DNA from: an uncultured Bacteroidales bacterium
Lineage (GTDB): Bacteria; Bacteroidota; Bacteroidia; Bacteroidales; Paludibacteraceae
NCBI GenBank assembly: GCA_937910305.1
Contig: CALEPS010000140.1
Location: 21,183-85,182 of the forward strand
Reading direction: 5' to 3'
Length of the DNA stretch: 64,000 bases
In this document: one piece after another, positions 15,882 to 24,043 of the stretch
Numbering within the stretch: position 1 is the stretch's first letter
How the letters are laid out: the number at the start of each line of letters is the position of its first letter
Position numbers and translations under genes: made by a program
Notes under the pieces: generated by a model
The model's input: only the letters and a program-made list of their open reading frames with translations
The model's database searches: none
Told to the model about the DNA's origin: nothing

Positions 15882-17792
15882 TCCCTTCCGATATCAAAAT
15901 CTATAGCGAATAGAATTCTTCTATTGCAGGCTATTCACGGGGACCCTCTGATGAGGGTATCTGCGGATATGCCGGATGATGTGATTGTCCTGCACGATGC
16001 CCTCCAACAAATTCGTGACACCTTCGGCACCCCCGCACAATACGCATCTTCTCTCTCCCCCTCCACGGGGGAGCCGGAGGGGGCTTTATATCTCAAGAAC
16101 TGCGGTACCGCCCTGCGCTTCCTGCAAGTCCATCTGGAGAAGTGTTATCCGGGCGCACCCATCACCCTCACCGGTGACCCGCGGCTCATGGAACGTGACG
16201 GCAAGCCGACGACCCAGACTACCTCCGCCTTGATTCTCCACGGCGAACCCATCCCCGTCGCGGCAAACGAATCCCCCTATATCACCATGAGCCGCTGCAT
16301 GAAGGAATCCTATCTCTCTCCCTTGAGGGGAGAGCCGGAGAGGGGTTGGCTGTTGGAAGCCTGCTGGAGCAGTGCTTCGTATTGGTACGAATATGTTGCC
16401 ATCCATGGCGGCGAACTACTGCTGGAGGGATTAAAAGAAAACAGTCTGCAAGGCGACAGGGTTGTGGCGGACATCTATGCGGAGCATTTCGGTGTAAAGA
16501 CGGAGTTTGTACCAGAAGGCGCAGTAATTCAGTCTGTCAGTCCTTTGGGCGGTCTGTCAGCCAAGCGGTCTGTCAGTGAAACGGTCTGTCAGCCAAGGGC
16601 GGTCACTATCGATTTTTCGAACTGCCCGGATTTATATCCGGCAGTAGCACTTACGTGCGAAAAATTATCAATTGAACTGCATGCCACCGGCACGGAGCAC
16701 CTGCGTTTCAAGGAATCCGACCGCCTCGAAGCCGTCCGACTCCATGAAGTACGCAACGACCACCGGATGGCGATGGCGCTGATGGCGGCGGACTTTCCAG
16801 TTGCTGACGACGAGCAACAGTGTATCGCCAAAAGCTACCCCCGATTCATAGAGAATTTAATCCAAATTACGACTGAATCCCGACGGTCAACCGACGGTCA
16901 ACCGACAGTCAAGACTAACGTAACTGATACGCCGTTGACCCATATTACCCCGATAAAGGGCGTGAATGATGACAATCTGGGTAAGAAACATGCCCTCTCC
17001 AAACTCATCCATGCCGCCCAAACGGAATACGTCTGGCTGCACGACGACGATGTCATACTGCCTCCAGCGGCAACGAATAATTGTCAATTGTCAATTGTCA
17101 ATTGTCAATTCGGCGAAGCCGACCTCATCATCCTTCCCCTCCGCATGGAATCTCCCTCCCTTGAGAGGGTGAAGAGCTCTGCTCGATCGGACTGCCGGTG
17201 GCCGTCCGTAGAACAACTCGGGGTGGGGTTATTGCATTCTCTCCAGATAGCGGAATATGCGGCGATACAGGAACTGACCATGCGTACGGCGAAAGCAGGC
17301 AGAGCGGTGATGTGTTCCGGTGCGAACCTCATCGTCCGGAGAGAAGCATGGTTGGAATGTGAACCCGACCTGCATCCCGAGATTCCGTCCGGCGACGATA
17401 TGTTTCTCTTGGAAGCCATGAAACGCCGCGGCATGCGGATTGCCGTCATCGACGAACCGGATTATACTGCGGTGGTGCGTCCTGTCCCCACCTGGCGCGC
17501 TTTCTTCCGCCAGCGGATGCGCTGGGCAGGCAAAGCTTCCAAATACACCGACCCGGACATCATCCGTTGCGGCGCATTGGTCGTGGTAGCCAACATCCTC
17601 CAACTCCTCTGCCCGCTCATCATCCTTATCAAATTCCCGATCGAATATAACTTGGTCAAGAAACGCCTCCCGTCCCCTCCCTCCGAGGGGAGGCCGGGTG
17701 GGGTTTTAGTCGTACTGCTACTTGAGTTCCTCTATCCTTTCTACCTTCTCCTTTCTCTCATCGGCGGTCTCTTCCGCCAGAAGAAGTGGTAA
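15873..17792 (+). CDS. aroA: EPSP synthase (AroA) fused to an N-terminally truncated glycosyltransferase
   Basis: Residues 1-332 are an EPSP synthase: PISKSIANR, NCGTALRFL, GDPRLMERD, TTQTTSAL, WSSASYWYEY, LQGDRVVAD, NCPDLYPA, RFKESDR, NDHRMAMAL, KSYPRF. Most catalytic residues remain, but about 55 residues (the RPIG..VDAL region) and the segment before NDHRM seem missing; relatives have about 410. Residues about 355-639 are a family-2 glycosyltransferase lacking its N-terminal A/NE and DDGS motifs: GKKHALSKLI, LHDDDVILP, PSGDDMFLLEA, QRMRWAGK and three membrane helices. An 11-bp tandem repeat (16881-16913) forms the junction. At least seven repeat tracts lie inside. The start is a repeat-derived TTG. 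It may be a decayed repeat-mediated fusion or a working bifunctional protein; sequence alone does not decide. Confidence 0.75.
   Translation: MKISLPISKSIANRILLLQAIHGDPLMRVSADMPDDVIVLHDALQQIRDTFGTPAQYASSLSPSTGEPEGALYLKNCGTALRFLQVHLEKCYPGAPITLTGDPRLMERDGKPTTQTTSALILHGEPIPVAANESPYITMSRCMKESYLSPLRGEPERGWLLEACWSSASYWYEYVAIHGGELLLEGLKENSLQGDRVVADIYAEHFGVKTEFVPEGAVIQSVSPLGGLSAKRSVSETVCQPRAVTIDFSNCPDLYPAVALTCEKLSIELHATGTEHLRFKESDRLEAVRLHEVRNDHRMAMALMAADFPVADDEQQCIAKSYPRFIENLIQITTESRRSTDGQPTVKTNVTDTPLTHITPIKGVNDDNLGKKHALSKLIHAAQTEYVWLHDDDVILPPAATNNCQLSIVNCQFGEADLIILPLRMESPSLERVKSSARSDCRWPSVEQLGVGLLHSLQIAEYAAIQELTMRTAKAGRAVMCSGANLIVRREAWLECEPDLHPEIPSGDDMFLLEAMKRRGMRIAVIDEPDYTAVVRPVPTWRAFFRQRMRWAGKASKYTDPDIIRCGALVVVANILQLLCPLIILIKFPIEYNLVKKRLPSPPSEGRPGGVLVVLLLEFLYPFYLLLSLIGGLFRQKKW
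16051..16084 (+). repeat. D-family repeat in the AroA part
   Basis: TCTCTCCCCCTCCACGGGGG with a G-rich tail; encodes LSPSTGEPEGA. A second copy at 16313-16347 encodes LSPLRGEPERGW. Confidence 0.85.
16531..16604 (+). repeat. H-family repeat (GCGGTCTGTCAGCGAA, 16-bp period) in AroA
   Basis: Four degenerate copies of GGTCTGTCAGCCAAGC in frame. The family recurs at 54190-54240, 63118-63196 and at the right edge of the window. Confidence 0.88.
16881..16913 (+). repeat. 11-bp tandem repeat at the AroA/glycosyltransferase junction
   Basis: CGACGGTCAAC twice and CGACAGTCAAG once, exactly between the two fused parts. Confidence 0.85.
17078..17110 (+). repeat. C-family repeat (TTGTCAA) in the glycosyltransferase part
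   Basis: Four perfect ATTGTCA units encoding NCQLSIVNCQF right after LHDDDVILP. Confidence 0.9.
17151..17228 (+). repeat. Interrupted D-family repeat
   Basis: A D-family head (TCTCCCTCCCTTGAGAGGGT) and tail (TCGGGGTGGGG) are separated by about 47 bp related to the H family, as if one repeat had inserted into another. Confidence 0.6.
17668..17705 (+). repeat. D-family repeat near the fusion's 3' end
   Basis: TCCCCTCCCTCCGAGGGGAG with GCCGGGTGGGG tail, encoding LPSPPSEGRPGG between two membrane helices. Confidence 0.82.
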
Positions 17793-18033
17793 TTGTCAAT
17801 TGTTTCTTCCCATTCAACTTTGCGCATGGTTCTTTGGTTGGGCGGTTAAACAATACATATTTTGTTTTTTGTGCATTTTTGCTTTTGACTTTTGCGGTGG
17901 CAGAGATATAAATTCTATACACCCCCTCTATGTATAGTCACAAAAGAGGCGCACACGTAGTAATCGCTCCCCTTGGGGATAAGACATCTATCACCTCGTT
18001 TGCAACTTTTTTATTTTTAGAATAAATTATGAG

Positions 18034-18096
18034 TTTATTCAGTCACCACAATAATCTTTTATATGTTTGAAATATTATGCACAGAAAGTGATTTTT
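18034..18096 (-). pseudogene. Degenerate 3' remnant of a second PLD-family gene
   Basis: On the minus strand, in the frame matching the intact PLD gene's tail, it reads FCA-stop-YFKHIKDYCGD-stop. The intact protein at 19725-20243 ends FCAKCGRKDYCSDRINS. The adjoining downstream 56 bp (17986-18040) match those after the intact gene (19683-19738) with about one substitution and one indel, so this is a copy and not chance. It is too short and interrupted to function. Confidence 0.65.
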
Positions 18097-18158
18097 CAGG
18101 AATAAATTCCTTAAAAGTTATGATTTTTATAGATCTTTATCCGAAAAAGTTAATTTTA

Positions 18159-18190
18159 TTTGGCTGTTTCATTTATTTTTTGTATATTTG
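18159..18190 (+). promoter_or_regulatory. Bacteroidota promoter for the first ATPase
   Basis: TTTG (18159-18162), 20 nt, TATATTTG (18183-18190). This excludes a TTG start at 18188 and favours 18200 or 18212. Confidence 0.75.
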
Positions 18191-18211
18191 CACCCTCAAA
18201 TGATAGGTGCT

Positions 18212-19336
18212 ATGATTAATCGTTTCTTACTACCTCAATTAGAGTCCTTACTTGGTAGCCGCAAAGCCATTATCCTGATGGGAGCACGGCAGGTCGGAAA
18301 ATCAACCCTGTTACAACTATTATTAGGACAACGGCAAGACGTACTTTGGCTGAATGGAGACAACAATGATGTCCAAGCATTGTTTACGGCTATTTCCGCA
18401 GAAAGAATACACTCTTTAATGGGAACTAAGCGCATATTGGTCATTGATGAGGCACAGCGTATTTCAAACATCGGCGTACAACTAAAAATTATCATTGACC
18501 AGCTTCCTAACATACAAGTTATTGCTACGGGCAGTAGTAGTTTCGAATTAGCCTCTAAGGTCAATGAACCTCTCACCGGACGCAAGCGGGAGTTTAAACT
18601 TTTCCCTCTCGCATTCAGCGAGATGGTTGAGCACTCCTCACTCATTGAAGAACTGCGTTTAGTTCCTCACCGTCTGGTGTATGGATATTATCCTGAAGTA
18701 GTAGAAAATCCGGGACAGGAGGCTGCTATTCTCAAAGAACTGACAGATTCATATCTCTACCGAGACATTCTAACACTGGACAAAGTGGCGAAATCGGACA
18801 AATTAGTCCTTTTGCTTAAAGCACTGGCTATGCAAATCGGGTCACAAGTCAGTTATAACGAGCTTAGTGGATTAGTAGGAATCGACGCCAAAACCATAGA
18901 GCGGTACATCACTATCCTTGAGCAATCCTATATTATCTTCCGATTAGGCAGCTTCTCTCGTAATCTGCGCAACGAACTTAAGTTCAGCAAAAAGATATAC
19001 TTCTGGGATATGGGTATCCGCAATGCTATCATTGGTAATTTCTCTTTGGTAGAGACCCGATCTGATATTGGTGCTATGTGGGAGAATTTTGCAATTGCAG
19101 AGCGCATGAAACAGATTAACTACCGGCATCCGTTTGCTCAATCTTATTTTTGGCGCACCAAACAGCAAACAGAGATTGACTATATCGAAGAACAGGATGG
19201 TTCACTGCAGGCATTTGAGTTCAAATGGAATGAGCATAAATCTCCACGCTGTCCGCTAGCCTTTTCCAAGGCATATCCCGATGCTTCATTTAGTGTAGTC
19301 ACACCATTCAATATCGATGATTATCTGCGCTTATAA
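18212..19336 (+). CDS. AAA ATPase with DUF4143 C-terminal domain (copy 1)
   Basis: A 374-residue P-loop ATPase of the large Bacteroidota AAA_14/DUF4143 family; cellular role not established. Seen: Walker A GARQVGKST (about residue 24), Walker B ILVIDEAQRI (about 84), sensor-like VIATGSSSFEL, then a winged-helix-like segment and a C-terminal PD-(D/E)XK-like part (TEIDYIEEQDGSLQAFEFK). The start at 18212 gives MINRFLLPQLE, usual for the family. The gene lies alone on the + strand between two copies of a duplicated segment carrying PLD-gene tails, so it was probably inserted. Two further members are at 26195 and 27833. Confidence 0.9.
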   Translation: MINRFLLPQLESLLGSRKAIILMGARQVGKSTLLQLLLGQRQDVLWLNGDNNDVQALFTAISAERIHSLMGTKRILVIDEAQRISNIGVQLKIIIDQLPNIQVIATGSSSFELASKVNEPLTGRKREFKLFPLAFSEMVEHSSLIEELRLVPHRLVYGYYPEVVENPGQEAAILKELTDSYLYRDILTLDKVAKSDKLVLLLKALAMQIGSQVSYNELSGLVGIDAKTIERYITILEQSYIIFRLGSFSRNLRNELKFSKKIYFWDMGIRNAIIGNFSLVETRSDIGAMWENFAIAERMKQINYRHPFAQSYFWRTKQQTEIDYIEEQDGSLQAFEFKWNEHKSPRCPLAFSKAYPDASFSVVTPFNIDDYLRL

Positions 19337-19361
19337 ATCGCTTGATGTGTCCAGAATGTGA

Positions 19362-19473
19362 GGATAAGTAATAATCGTTCCGTGCGAATGTGAGGATTAG
19401 CAATAATCATTCCGTATAAATATACGGATAAGTAATAATCGTTCCGCATAAATATGCGGATTAGAACAGGACC
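19362..19473 (+). repeat. 32-bp tandem repeat with a covarying hairpin
   Basis: GGATAAGTAATAATCGTTCC-type units begin at 19362, 19394, 19426 and 19458 (partial), an exact 32-bp period. Two units contain a 6-bp stem with an AAAT loop: CCGTAT/ATACGG in one, CCGCAT/ATGCGG in the next, a compensatory pair change. The first unit's stem has decayed. Confidence 0.8.
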
Positions 19474-19478
19474 TGGAC

Positions 19479-19600
19479 GACTGCCTTGACTTGGCAGTCG
19501 GAAAAGGGAAGGCTGGCGGGGAGCCTAAGCCGACCGAGAGGATGGACGACGTGATTCGACTTTTGTGTCGAGAACGCGACCATCACGGGACCATGTCCCG
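19479..19600 (+). ncRNA. Candidate structured RNA, four consecutive hairpins
   Basis: GC-rich for its surroundings. Stems: GACTGCC/GGCAGTC (19479-19499), AGGCT/AGCCT (19510-19526), TCGAC/GTCGA (19556-19571), CGGGAC/GTCCCG (19586-19600). Hairpins 3 and 4 are each followed by AGAACG. No known RNA family recognised and no promoter identified; strand is uncertain. It could be part of a mobile element end instead. Confidence 0.3.
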
Positions 19601-19724
19601 AGAACGGCCTAAGAAAAGTACAATCAGAACAATAGCGAAGCATATTCCATACCCCTCTATATATAGTCATAAAAGAGGCAAAATCTATCACCTCGTTTGC
19701 AACTTTTTTTATTTTTAAAATAAA

Positions 19725-20243
19725 TTATGAGTTTATTCTATCGCTACAATAATCTTTTCGTCCACATTTAGCGCAGAAAGTACCTTCCCAGACTTGGTCG
19801 AAGTGGCTCATGGCGGAATCAATGAATCCCGGTTCGTCCGTAAGGATACCTGCCTCGAAATTGCGGTTAGCAGCGGATTTCATACCCATACCTGCCCCTG
19901 TCAGATTGGCTGATCCAATATAGACGATTTCGCTGTCGATAGCGATGATTTTCATGTGAACACGCGGACAGAGCCGGCGTTCCAGACGCTTCCACAGAAG
20001 CGGGTATTTGTCGAAATCTTCGCGAAAAGCCGTTCCCGGTTCTTTGGCATGAAGCAGACGCACCTCTACACCGCGTTTCAGCAGATCGCGGAGTATTTGC
20101 AGAAAAGGCACAGCATCATCCTTACCCTGCATAACATACAGGTCTTTGAGGTCAGCGGTCGCTATCCATAGCAACCTTCGCGCTTTGCACATCCGCGAAA
20201 CGACCTCGGAATAATGTTCCGTATCGGCTATATAAGTGGTCAT
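19725..20243 (-). CDS. PLD-family phosphodiesterase/nuclease-like protein
   Basis: A 172-residue minimal phospholipase-D-superfamily protein with one HKD motif (HMKIIAID, then GSANLTGAG). Single-HKD members work as dimers, often as nucleases such as Nuc or BfiI. The C terminus has a small cysteine cluster (CAKCGRKDYC). No signal peptide, so cytoplasmic. Its start overlaps the WYL gene's stop by 4 bp, so the two are coupled and cotranscribed. A decayed second copy of its 3' end lies at 18034-18096. Acting on nucleic acid is inference from the family. Confidence 0.85.
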   Translation of the reverse strand: MTTYIADTEHYSEVVSRMCKARRLLWIATADLKDLYVMQGKDDAVPFLQILRDLLKRGVEVRLLHAKEPGTAFREDFDKYPLLWKRLERRLCPRVHMKIIAIDSEIVYIGSANLTGAGMGMKSAANRNFEAGILTDEPGFIDSAMSHFDQVWEGTFCAKCGRKDYCSDRINS

Positions 20244-21148
20244 GGTTTACTTTTTTCGTACAGAGAGAGGGTTTGGTGGATGATATTATGCAATTCGTCG
20301 CGGACGGAGGCTGGAGAGAGGACTTCTAATTTCTCTCGATGCCAGAGGAGCTGCTGATAAAAATTATAGCACGGAACGAGATCCATTTCAAAGTCCGTCC
20401 ACTCGTCGGTTCGCTCTATCTCTCGTTGCGATTCATGAATAGGCAACGCACGCACATAATCAGCCTGCGTGCCATAGACGCGGAGACGGATGGTGACAGG
20501 ATGCTGGTCGTCGCTGTGGTTGATGCCAAAACTGCCTTTGAAATAGTCCTGCACGGAGATATTGGAGGAAGGCTGCATTTCGTGCTCCGTAATGACTATG
20601 TTCTCCATGCGTTCGAGTGCAAAAACCGATTGGCCGTGGTGATGGTTGTCCGGCTCTGCCACCAGATACCAACGCCTTTCCCATGTACGCAAGAAATACG
20701 GGATTGCCACCAAGTGTTTCTTGGTCTGTTTGTTGAACGACCAATAATCAAACTCAATGCCTTTGCCTGCGTCGATGGCTTCCAAAACAGGCTGCACGTT
20801 CACAATGCCGGTTGGCGAATCGGTAAGCATGATCCGGTCGCGATGCTTGATAGCCAACTCGGACATGCCTTCGATATGAAAAGCCGAAAGCAGATACTCA
20901 TAAAGCGACTGATTGCCTTTGTTGTAGTCGTTCTTGATCAGGTAGTATTTCTGCGTGGCGGCGTTGTACTCGATGTAACAAGGAAAATTGAGAAGAATAT
21001 AATCCTTGTACCGCAAGAATGTCCGCGGCTGTATGTCGCTTTCGTATAGGGACGAATAGCGGTAGTGCTCATTGATCTCTTTCAGACTCATTGCCCCTCT
21101 CCGTTCCAAGAGGTCAATGAGATACAGGCATTTCTGGAGTTTGGACAT
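20240..21148 (-). CDS. WYL-domain transcriptional regulator
   Basis: A 302-residue regulator: N-terminal winged helix (about 1-70; SKLQKCLYLIDLLERRGAMS) and a central WYL domain (about 125-205; IEFDYWSF, LVAIPYFLRTWERRWYLVAE) plus a C-terminal extension (VTIRLRVYG). WYL proteins bind nucleotide-like or nucleic-acid ligands and frequently control phage-defence or DNA-repair operons. It begins 1 bp after the stop of the 423-residue protein and overlaps the PLD gene, so it is embedded within the operon it may control. Confidence 0.88.
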   Translation of the reverse strand: MSKLQKCLYLIDLLERRGAMSLKEINEHYRYSSLYESDIQPRTFLRYKDYILLNFPCYIEYNAATQKYYLIKNDYNKGNQSLYEYLLSAFHIEGMSELAIKHRDRIMLTDSPTGIVNVQPVLEAIDAGKGIEFDYWSFNKQTKKHLVAIPYFLRTWERRWYLVAEPDNHHHGQSVFALERMENIVITEHEMQPSSNISVQDYFKGSFGINHSDDQHPVTIRLRVYGTQADYVRALPIHESQREIERTDEWTDFEMDLVPCYNFYQQLLWHREKLEVLSPASVRDELHNIIHQTLSLYEKSKP

Positions 21149-21149
21149 A

Positions 21150-22421
21150 TTATGAGAATTCGTACTTAACTTTGCTCTTTTCGTCTATAGCAAGGGATAA
21201 ACCGGAGAAATCTAAATTATTAATATGAGCAAAAAACACATCTTTTTTATAGTCTTTTGCAAAATCTAGGTATATACTTTGAGGCGGTATATAGTCATCT
21301 GTTAGTTTATTATAGCCTTGTATTTCTAATGTTTTTGCTCCCCAAAAGAACAGACACCCAGGTTCTTCTATGTCAAATGAGTTATTAGGTATGAGAAAAT
21401 TCTGTTTCTTACTACGACGAATTATCGTAACATTTACAAATTTATCTTTAGGAAGAGCTCTTTCTTTCTCCTTTTTTTGCAATTTATTATATACTTCACA
21501 ATATTTGCTAAGAGTTTTGTGATACAATGGATATGAAGCACATTCGCTATATAGTGTTTCAAGAAAATCTTTGTGCATTTCCATTAACTGTAAATGATCC
21601 GACTTAGGCGTCATAATTGCGCTTATGTAGTTTTGTGCCTCGCTTATTTCATTTTCCCCAGCATTTCTATATGTTTGTATTTGAACGCATGTATCATATC
21701 TATTGCAAAAACAAGTTCTGCATTTATTACGTCTCACATTACACCCTTCACAATCTCCATCACAATCTGGGTCACAATGACTATAGTCCCATCCGCTACA
21801 ATCACCACATAAACTACTAGTTGGAATTTCTTGAAGATAAGACCATCTGTGTAAGATAAGTTTCTTAAGATTTTTGATGGTTATACGTTCTTGTGGAGAC
21901 CAGCTCAAAGCATAGCGGGTTTTATTTAATAATATCAGCAGGTCACTTCCTGCCGTGGTTATTATGAGATCTTTCTCTTGATAAACATGTTTGTTATCAT
22001 TTGTATCGTATAATACTATCTCCTGACAGTCCCTTTTGTCAATCATTCGATGCGCTACTTCATTTCTCGGAATAGGCTCTCCTAAGACGAACCATGACTG
22101 AAATTGCATGGGGATTGGGATTATACAACTTCGATCATATTTTACCTGTGAAATCCGTGCAATATGTTTAGTCTTAAACCATGCGTATAGATTTTTGTCT
22201 TCATCCTTAAAAATATATACACTATCTTTTAAGAATGACTCATAAAAGGTTGCGACATCTTCTGAAACCGATCCACTTTCACCAGAAAAAGTTTGTTGAA
22301 ATGTTTTCTCTAGGAGATCATTAAGTTTTGCAGCTTCATCCACAAACCTTTTTTCAGGGTACATATTCTGTTTTTCACCCGAATAGTATCCAACTAATTT
22401 TAATTTAATGTCAAAATTCAT
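21150..22421 (-). CDS. Unrecognised 423-residue protein with a dense cysteine cluster
   Basis: No family recognised. Between residues 205 and 245 there are ten cysteines (CGDC, SHCDPDC, CEGC, KCRTCFC, DTC), which suggests zinc or other metal binding. The rest is a soluble alpha/beta protein with no signal peptide or membrane helix. The gene is visibly AT-rich compared with flanking core genes, as are the next two upstream, consistent with transfer. It is coupled to the WYL gene (1-bp gap) and so to the PLD gene. Function not assigned. Confidence 0.8.
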   Translation of the reverse strand: MNFDIKLKLVGYYSGEKQNMYPEKRFVDEAAKLNDLLEKTFQQTFSGESGSVSEDVATFYESFLKDSVYIFKDEDKNLYAWFKTKHIARISQVKYDRSCIIPIPMQFQSWFVLGEPIPRNEVAHRMIDKRDCQEIVLYDTNDNKHVYQEKDLIITTAGSDLLILLNKTRYALSWSPQERITIKNLKKLILHRWSYLQEIPTSSLCGDCSGWDYSHCDPDCDGDCEGCNVRRNKCRTCFCNRYDTCVQIQTYRNAGENEISEAQNYISAIMTPKSDHLQLMEMHKDFLETLYSECASYPLYHKTLSKYCEVYNKLQKKEKERALPKDKFVNVTIIRRSKKQNFLIPNNSFDIEEPGCLFFWGAKTLEIQGYNKLTDDYIPPQSIYLDFAKDYKKDVFFAHINNLDFSGLSLAIDEKSKVKYEFS

Positions 22422-22523
22422 AATAAACTATAACTTAAACATTATTCGCTGTGTATACAAATTTTTTAGTTATATATTCTAAATGTCACTAAGAAATCGC
22501 ATTTCTTTAGTGGGTATAGGGGA

Positions 22524-22832
22524 TCATACATATTGAGGTTTTAACACCAAGGATGTAGATAATTTATACTCTGCGCACAAATCTTTAATTTTAGCTACGA
22601 GATCTTGTTTCTCCAAATCATGCTGTTTTTTGAAATTATTCATTTTTTGAACAAATTCATCTGTTAACTTTTGAGCTAATTCTTCATCATGTCGTTTCAA
22701 AAATTCCTTATGAACGTTCTCTTTGTAGTGAGATACAACAACTGTTGTTAAAGTGCTGGCTACAATAATTGCACCAATAACAGTCACAATACCTTTCCAG
22801 TTTTCAGTTAAAAATTTCAAAATGTTACCCAT
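22524..22832 (-). CDS. Small membrane-anchored coiled-coil protein
   Basis: 102 residues: a single transmembrane helix (about 13-35, GIVTVIGAIIVASTLTTVVV) followed by a charged, probably coiled-coil cytoplasmic segment (about 37-90). No family recognised. It starts 11 bp after the 399-residue protein's stop, so the two are probably cotranscribed. AT-rich. It could be a membrane anchor or effector for its neighbours; that is inference from arrangement. Confidence 0.7.
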   Translation of the reverse strand: MGNILKFLTENWKGIVTVIGAIIVASTLTTVVVSHYKENVHKEFLKRHDEELAQKLTDEFVQKMNNFKKQHDLEKQDLVAKIKDLCAEYKLSTSLVLKPQYV

Positions 22833-22843
22833 AATCTTAATAT

Positions 22844-24043
22844 TTATAAATTGTTAATATATTCTGTTGCGTGTATAACGACATACTCGTGTCTTAATTG
22901 GTTAATAATTACCTCATTGTTTATAATTGTTTTCACAGAATGCAACACATTGCCAAAACTATAGCCTTGTATAGCTAGTTTTATATCTGATGATATTAGT
23001 TTCCTGACCATATAAACATTTTCTCCCAATATGGCACCATCATTAATAAATGTTTCGATCTTTTTTAATCGAGTCTGCAAACATTGTTCATCACAAACAC
23101 CCTTTTCCACATTTTTCCACCAAAATTCTCTTGCTACTAAGACACCATAATCAACCATTTTTGCAACTATATATTCAGTAGTATTACTTGCCAGAACTAA
23201 AGAATCCATTCCTAAATATAACTGCATTCTACGCGATATGTCAGGAGATATAACTCCAGTAAATGGGATAGGTAAACTATGAGCTGTTTTTACGTCAGAC
23301 ATGAGATGCATTAATTCTTTAATAATCGCTGTTCCAAGAGCTTTAAACCCCTCTTGGTAATCATTTTGGACCCTATTAATAATACTAATGAACATTTCTC
23401 GTGTATCTGCTCGTTCATACAGTTTATCCATCACTCCTTTAGCTGGTTCTAATTCACTCCTCAGCATAGTACCGACATGATAAGTTTTGAAAGGTAGAAT
23501 ATTTTCAAAAGAGACTCCAGTTGATAAGGTAATAGTATTTGTCATTATATTAGCTGTGCCAAAAATAAATCCAAGAATAGGGTCGTGCCCAATCGTTTTA
23601 AAACGATGATTCATACCGCCCAAACTTACTTCAGATTTAATTTCCGCGTTACTAGAAGTAATAGCGTCATAAGGAACGGGATTAGCTATAATTTGTGGAA
23701 TAGAAGCGAAATATTTCTCTGTGCGCTGAGACTTCTCTTTTTTACCCAGATGTACTTTTTTAGCTGCCTCTTTATCACTAATCCTATCTATTTTCATTGC
23801 TCTAAAGATATGGCTTACGATTTCCCGAATAGTAATTCCTACAACGACAAAAGCAATATCAGTATCTGTTAATTCAGAATTTCGCTCAAAATCCTCATGG
23901 ATAGAGACTATCCTTGGAGGTAATTTCTTTATGCCTTCTTCGAAAGTATCAAATGTACGCATTTGTTCGTCTATGCGCATCTCATATTCATCCATAATAC
24001 CTTGCAGTTTGGACGAAAAATTCTCATTATTAGATATTTCCAT
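22844..24043 (-). CDS. Unrecognised 399-residue protein with an HDPxLGxxFGTAN motif
   Basis: First gene of the cluster. No named family recognised. A striking conserved-looking core, NHRFKTIGHDPILGFIFGTA, lies at residues 145-164 and is followed by hydrophobic and Thr-rich sequence (TNTITLSTG). The N-terminal 60 residues are charged and helical; the C-terminal half is helical. His/Asp in the motif could be catalytic or metal-binding, but that is a guess. AT-rich. A promoter at 24137-24168 precedes it. Confidence 0.8.
   Translation of the reverse strand: MEISNNENFSSKLQGIMDEYEMRIDEQMRTFDTFEEGIKKLPPRIVSIHEDFERNSELTDTDIAFVVVGITIREIVSHIFRAMKIDRISDKEAAKKVHLGKKEKSQRTEKYFASIPQIIANPVPYDAITSSNAEIKSEVSLGGMNHRFKTIGHDPILGFIFGTANIMTNTITLSTGVSFENILPFKTYHVGTMLRSELEPAKGVMDKLYERADTREMFISIINRVQNDYQEGFKALGTAIIKELMHLMSDVKTAHSLPIPFTGVISPDISRRMQLYLGMDSLVLASNTTEYIVAKMVDYGVLVAREFWWKNVEKGVCDEQCLQTRLKKIETFINDGAILGENVYMVRKLISSDIKLAIQGYSFGNVLHSVKTIINNEVIINQLRHEYVVIHATEYINNL

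Larger units (their letters stand above)
17793..18211. other. Intergenic region at the left end of the accessory island
   Basis: Holds the left copy of a duplicated segment (17922-18092) and the promoter of the first ATPase. The two conserved blocks are 17922-17950 and 17986-18040; 35 bp separating them are absent from the right copy at 19652-19787. Nothing else recognised. Confidence 0.7.
19337..19724. other. Intergenic region with hairpin repeats and a second structured segment
   Basis: No convincing protein. Contains a 32-bp tandem array (19362-19473), four hairpins (19479-19600) and the right copy of the duplicated segment (from 19652). Confidence 0.7.

Noticed and set aside
19362..19473. 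CRISPR array
   Set aside because: Units are contiguous with a strict 32-bp period and no unique spacers; no cas genes are in the window.
19491..19718. 75-residue plus-strand ORF in the structured region
   Set aside because: It runs through the hairpins and the duplicated segment, with no family resemblance or promoter; the structured repeats explain the sequence better.
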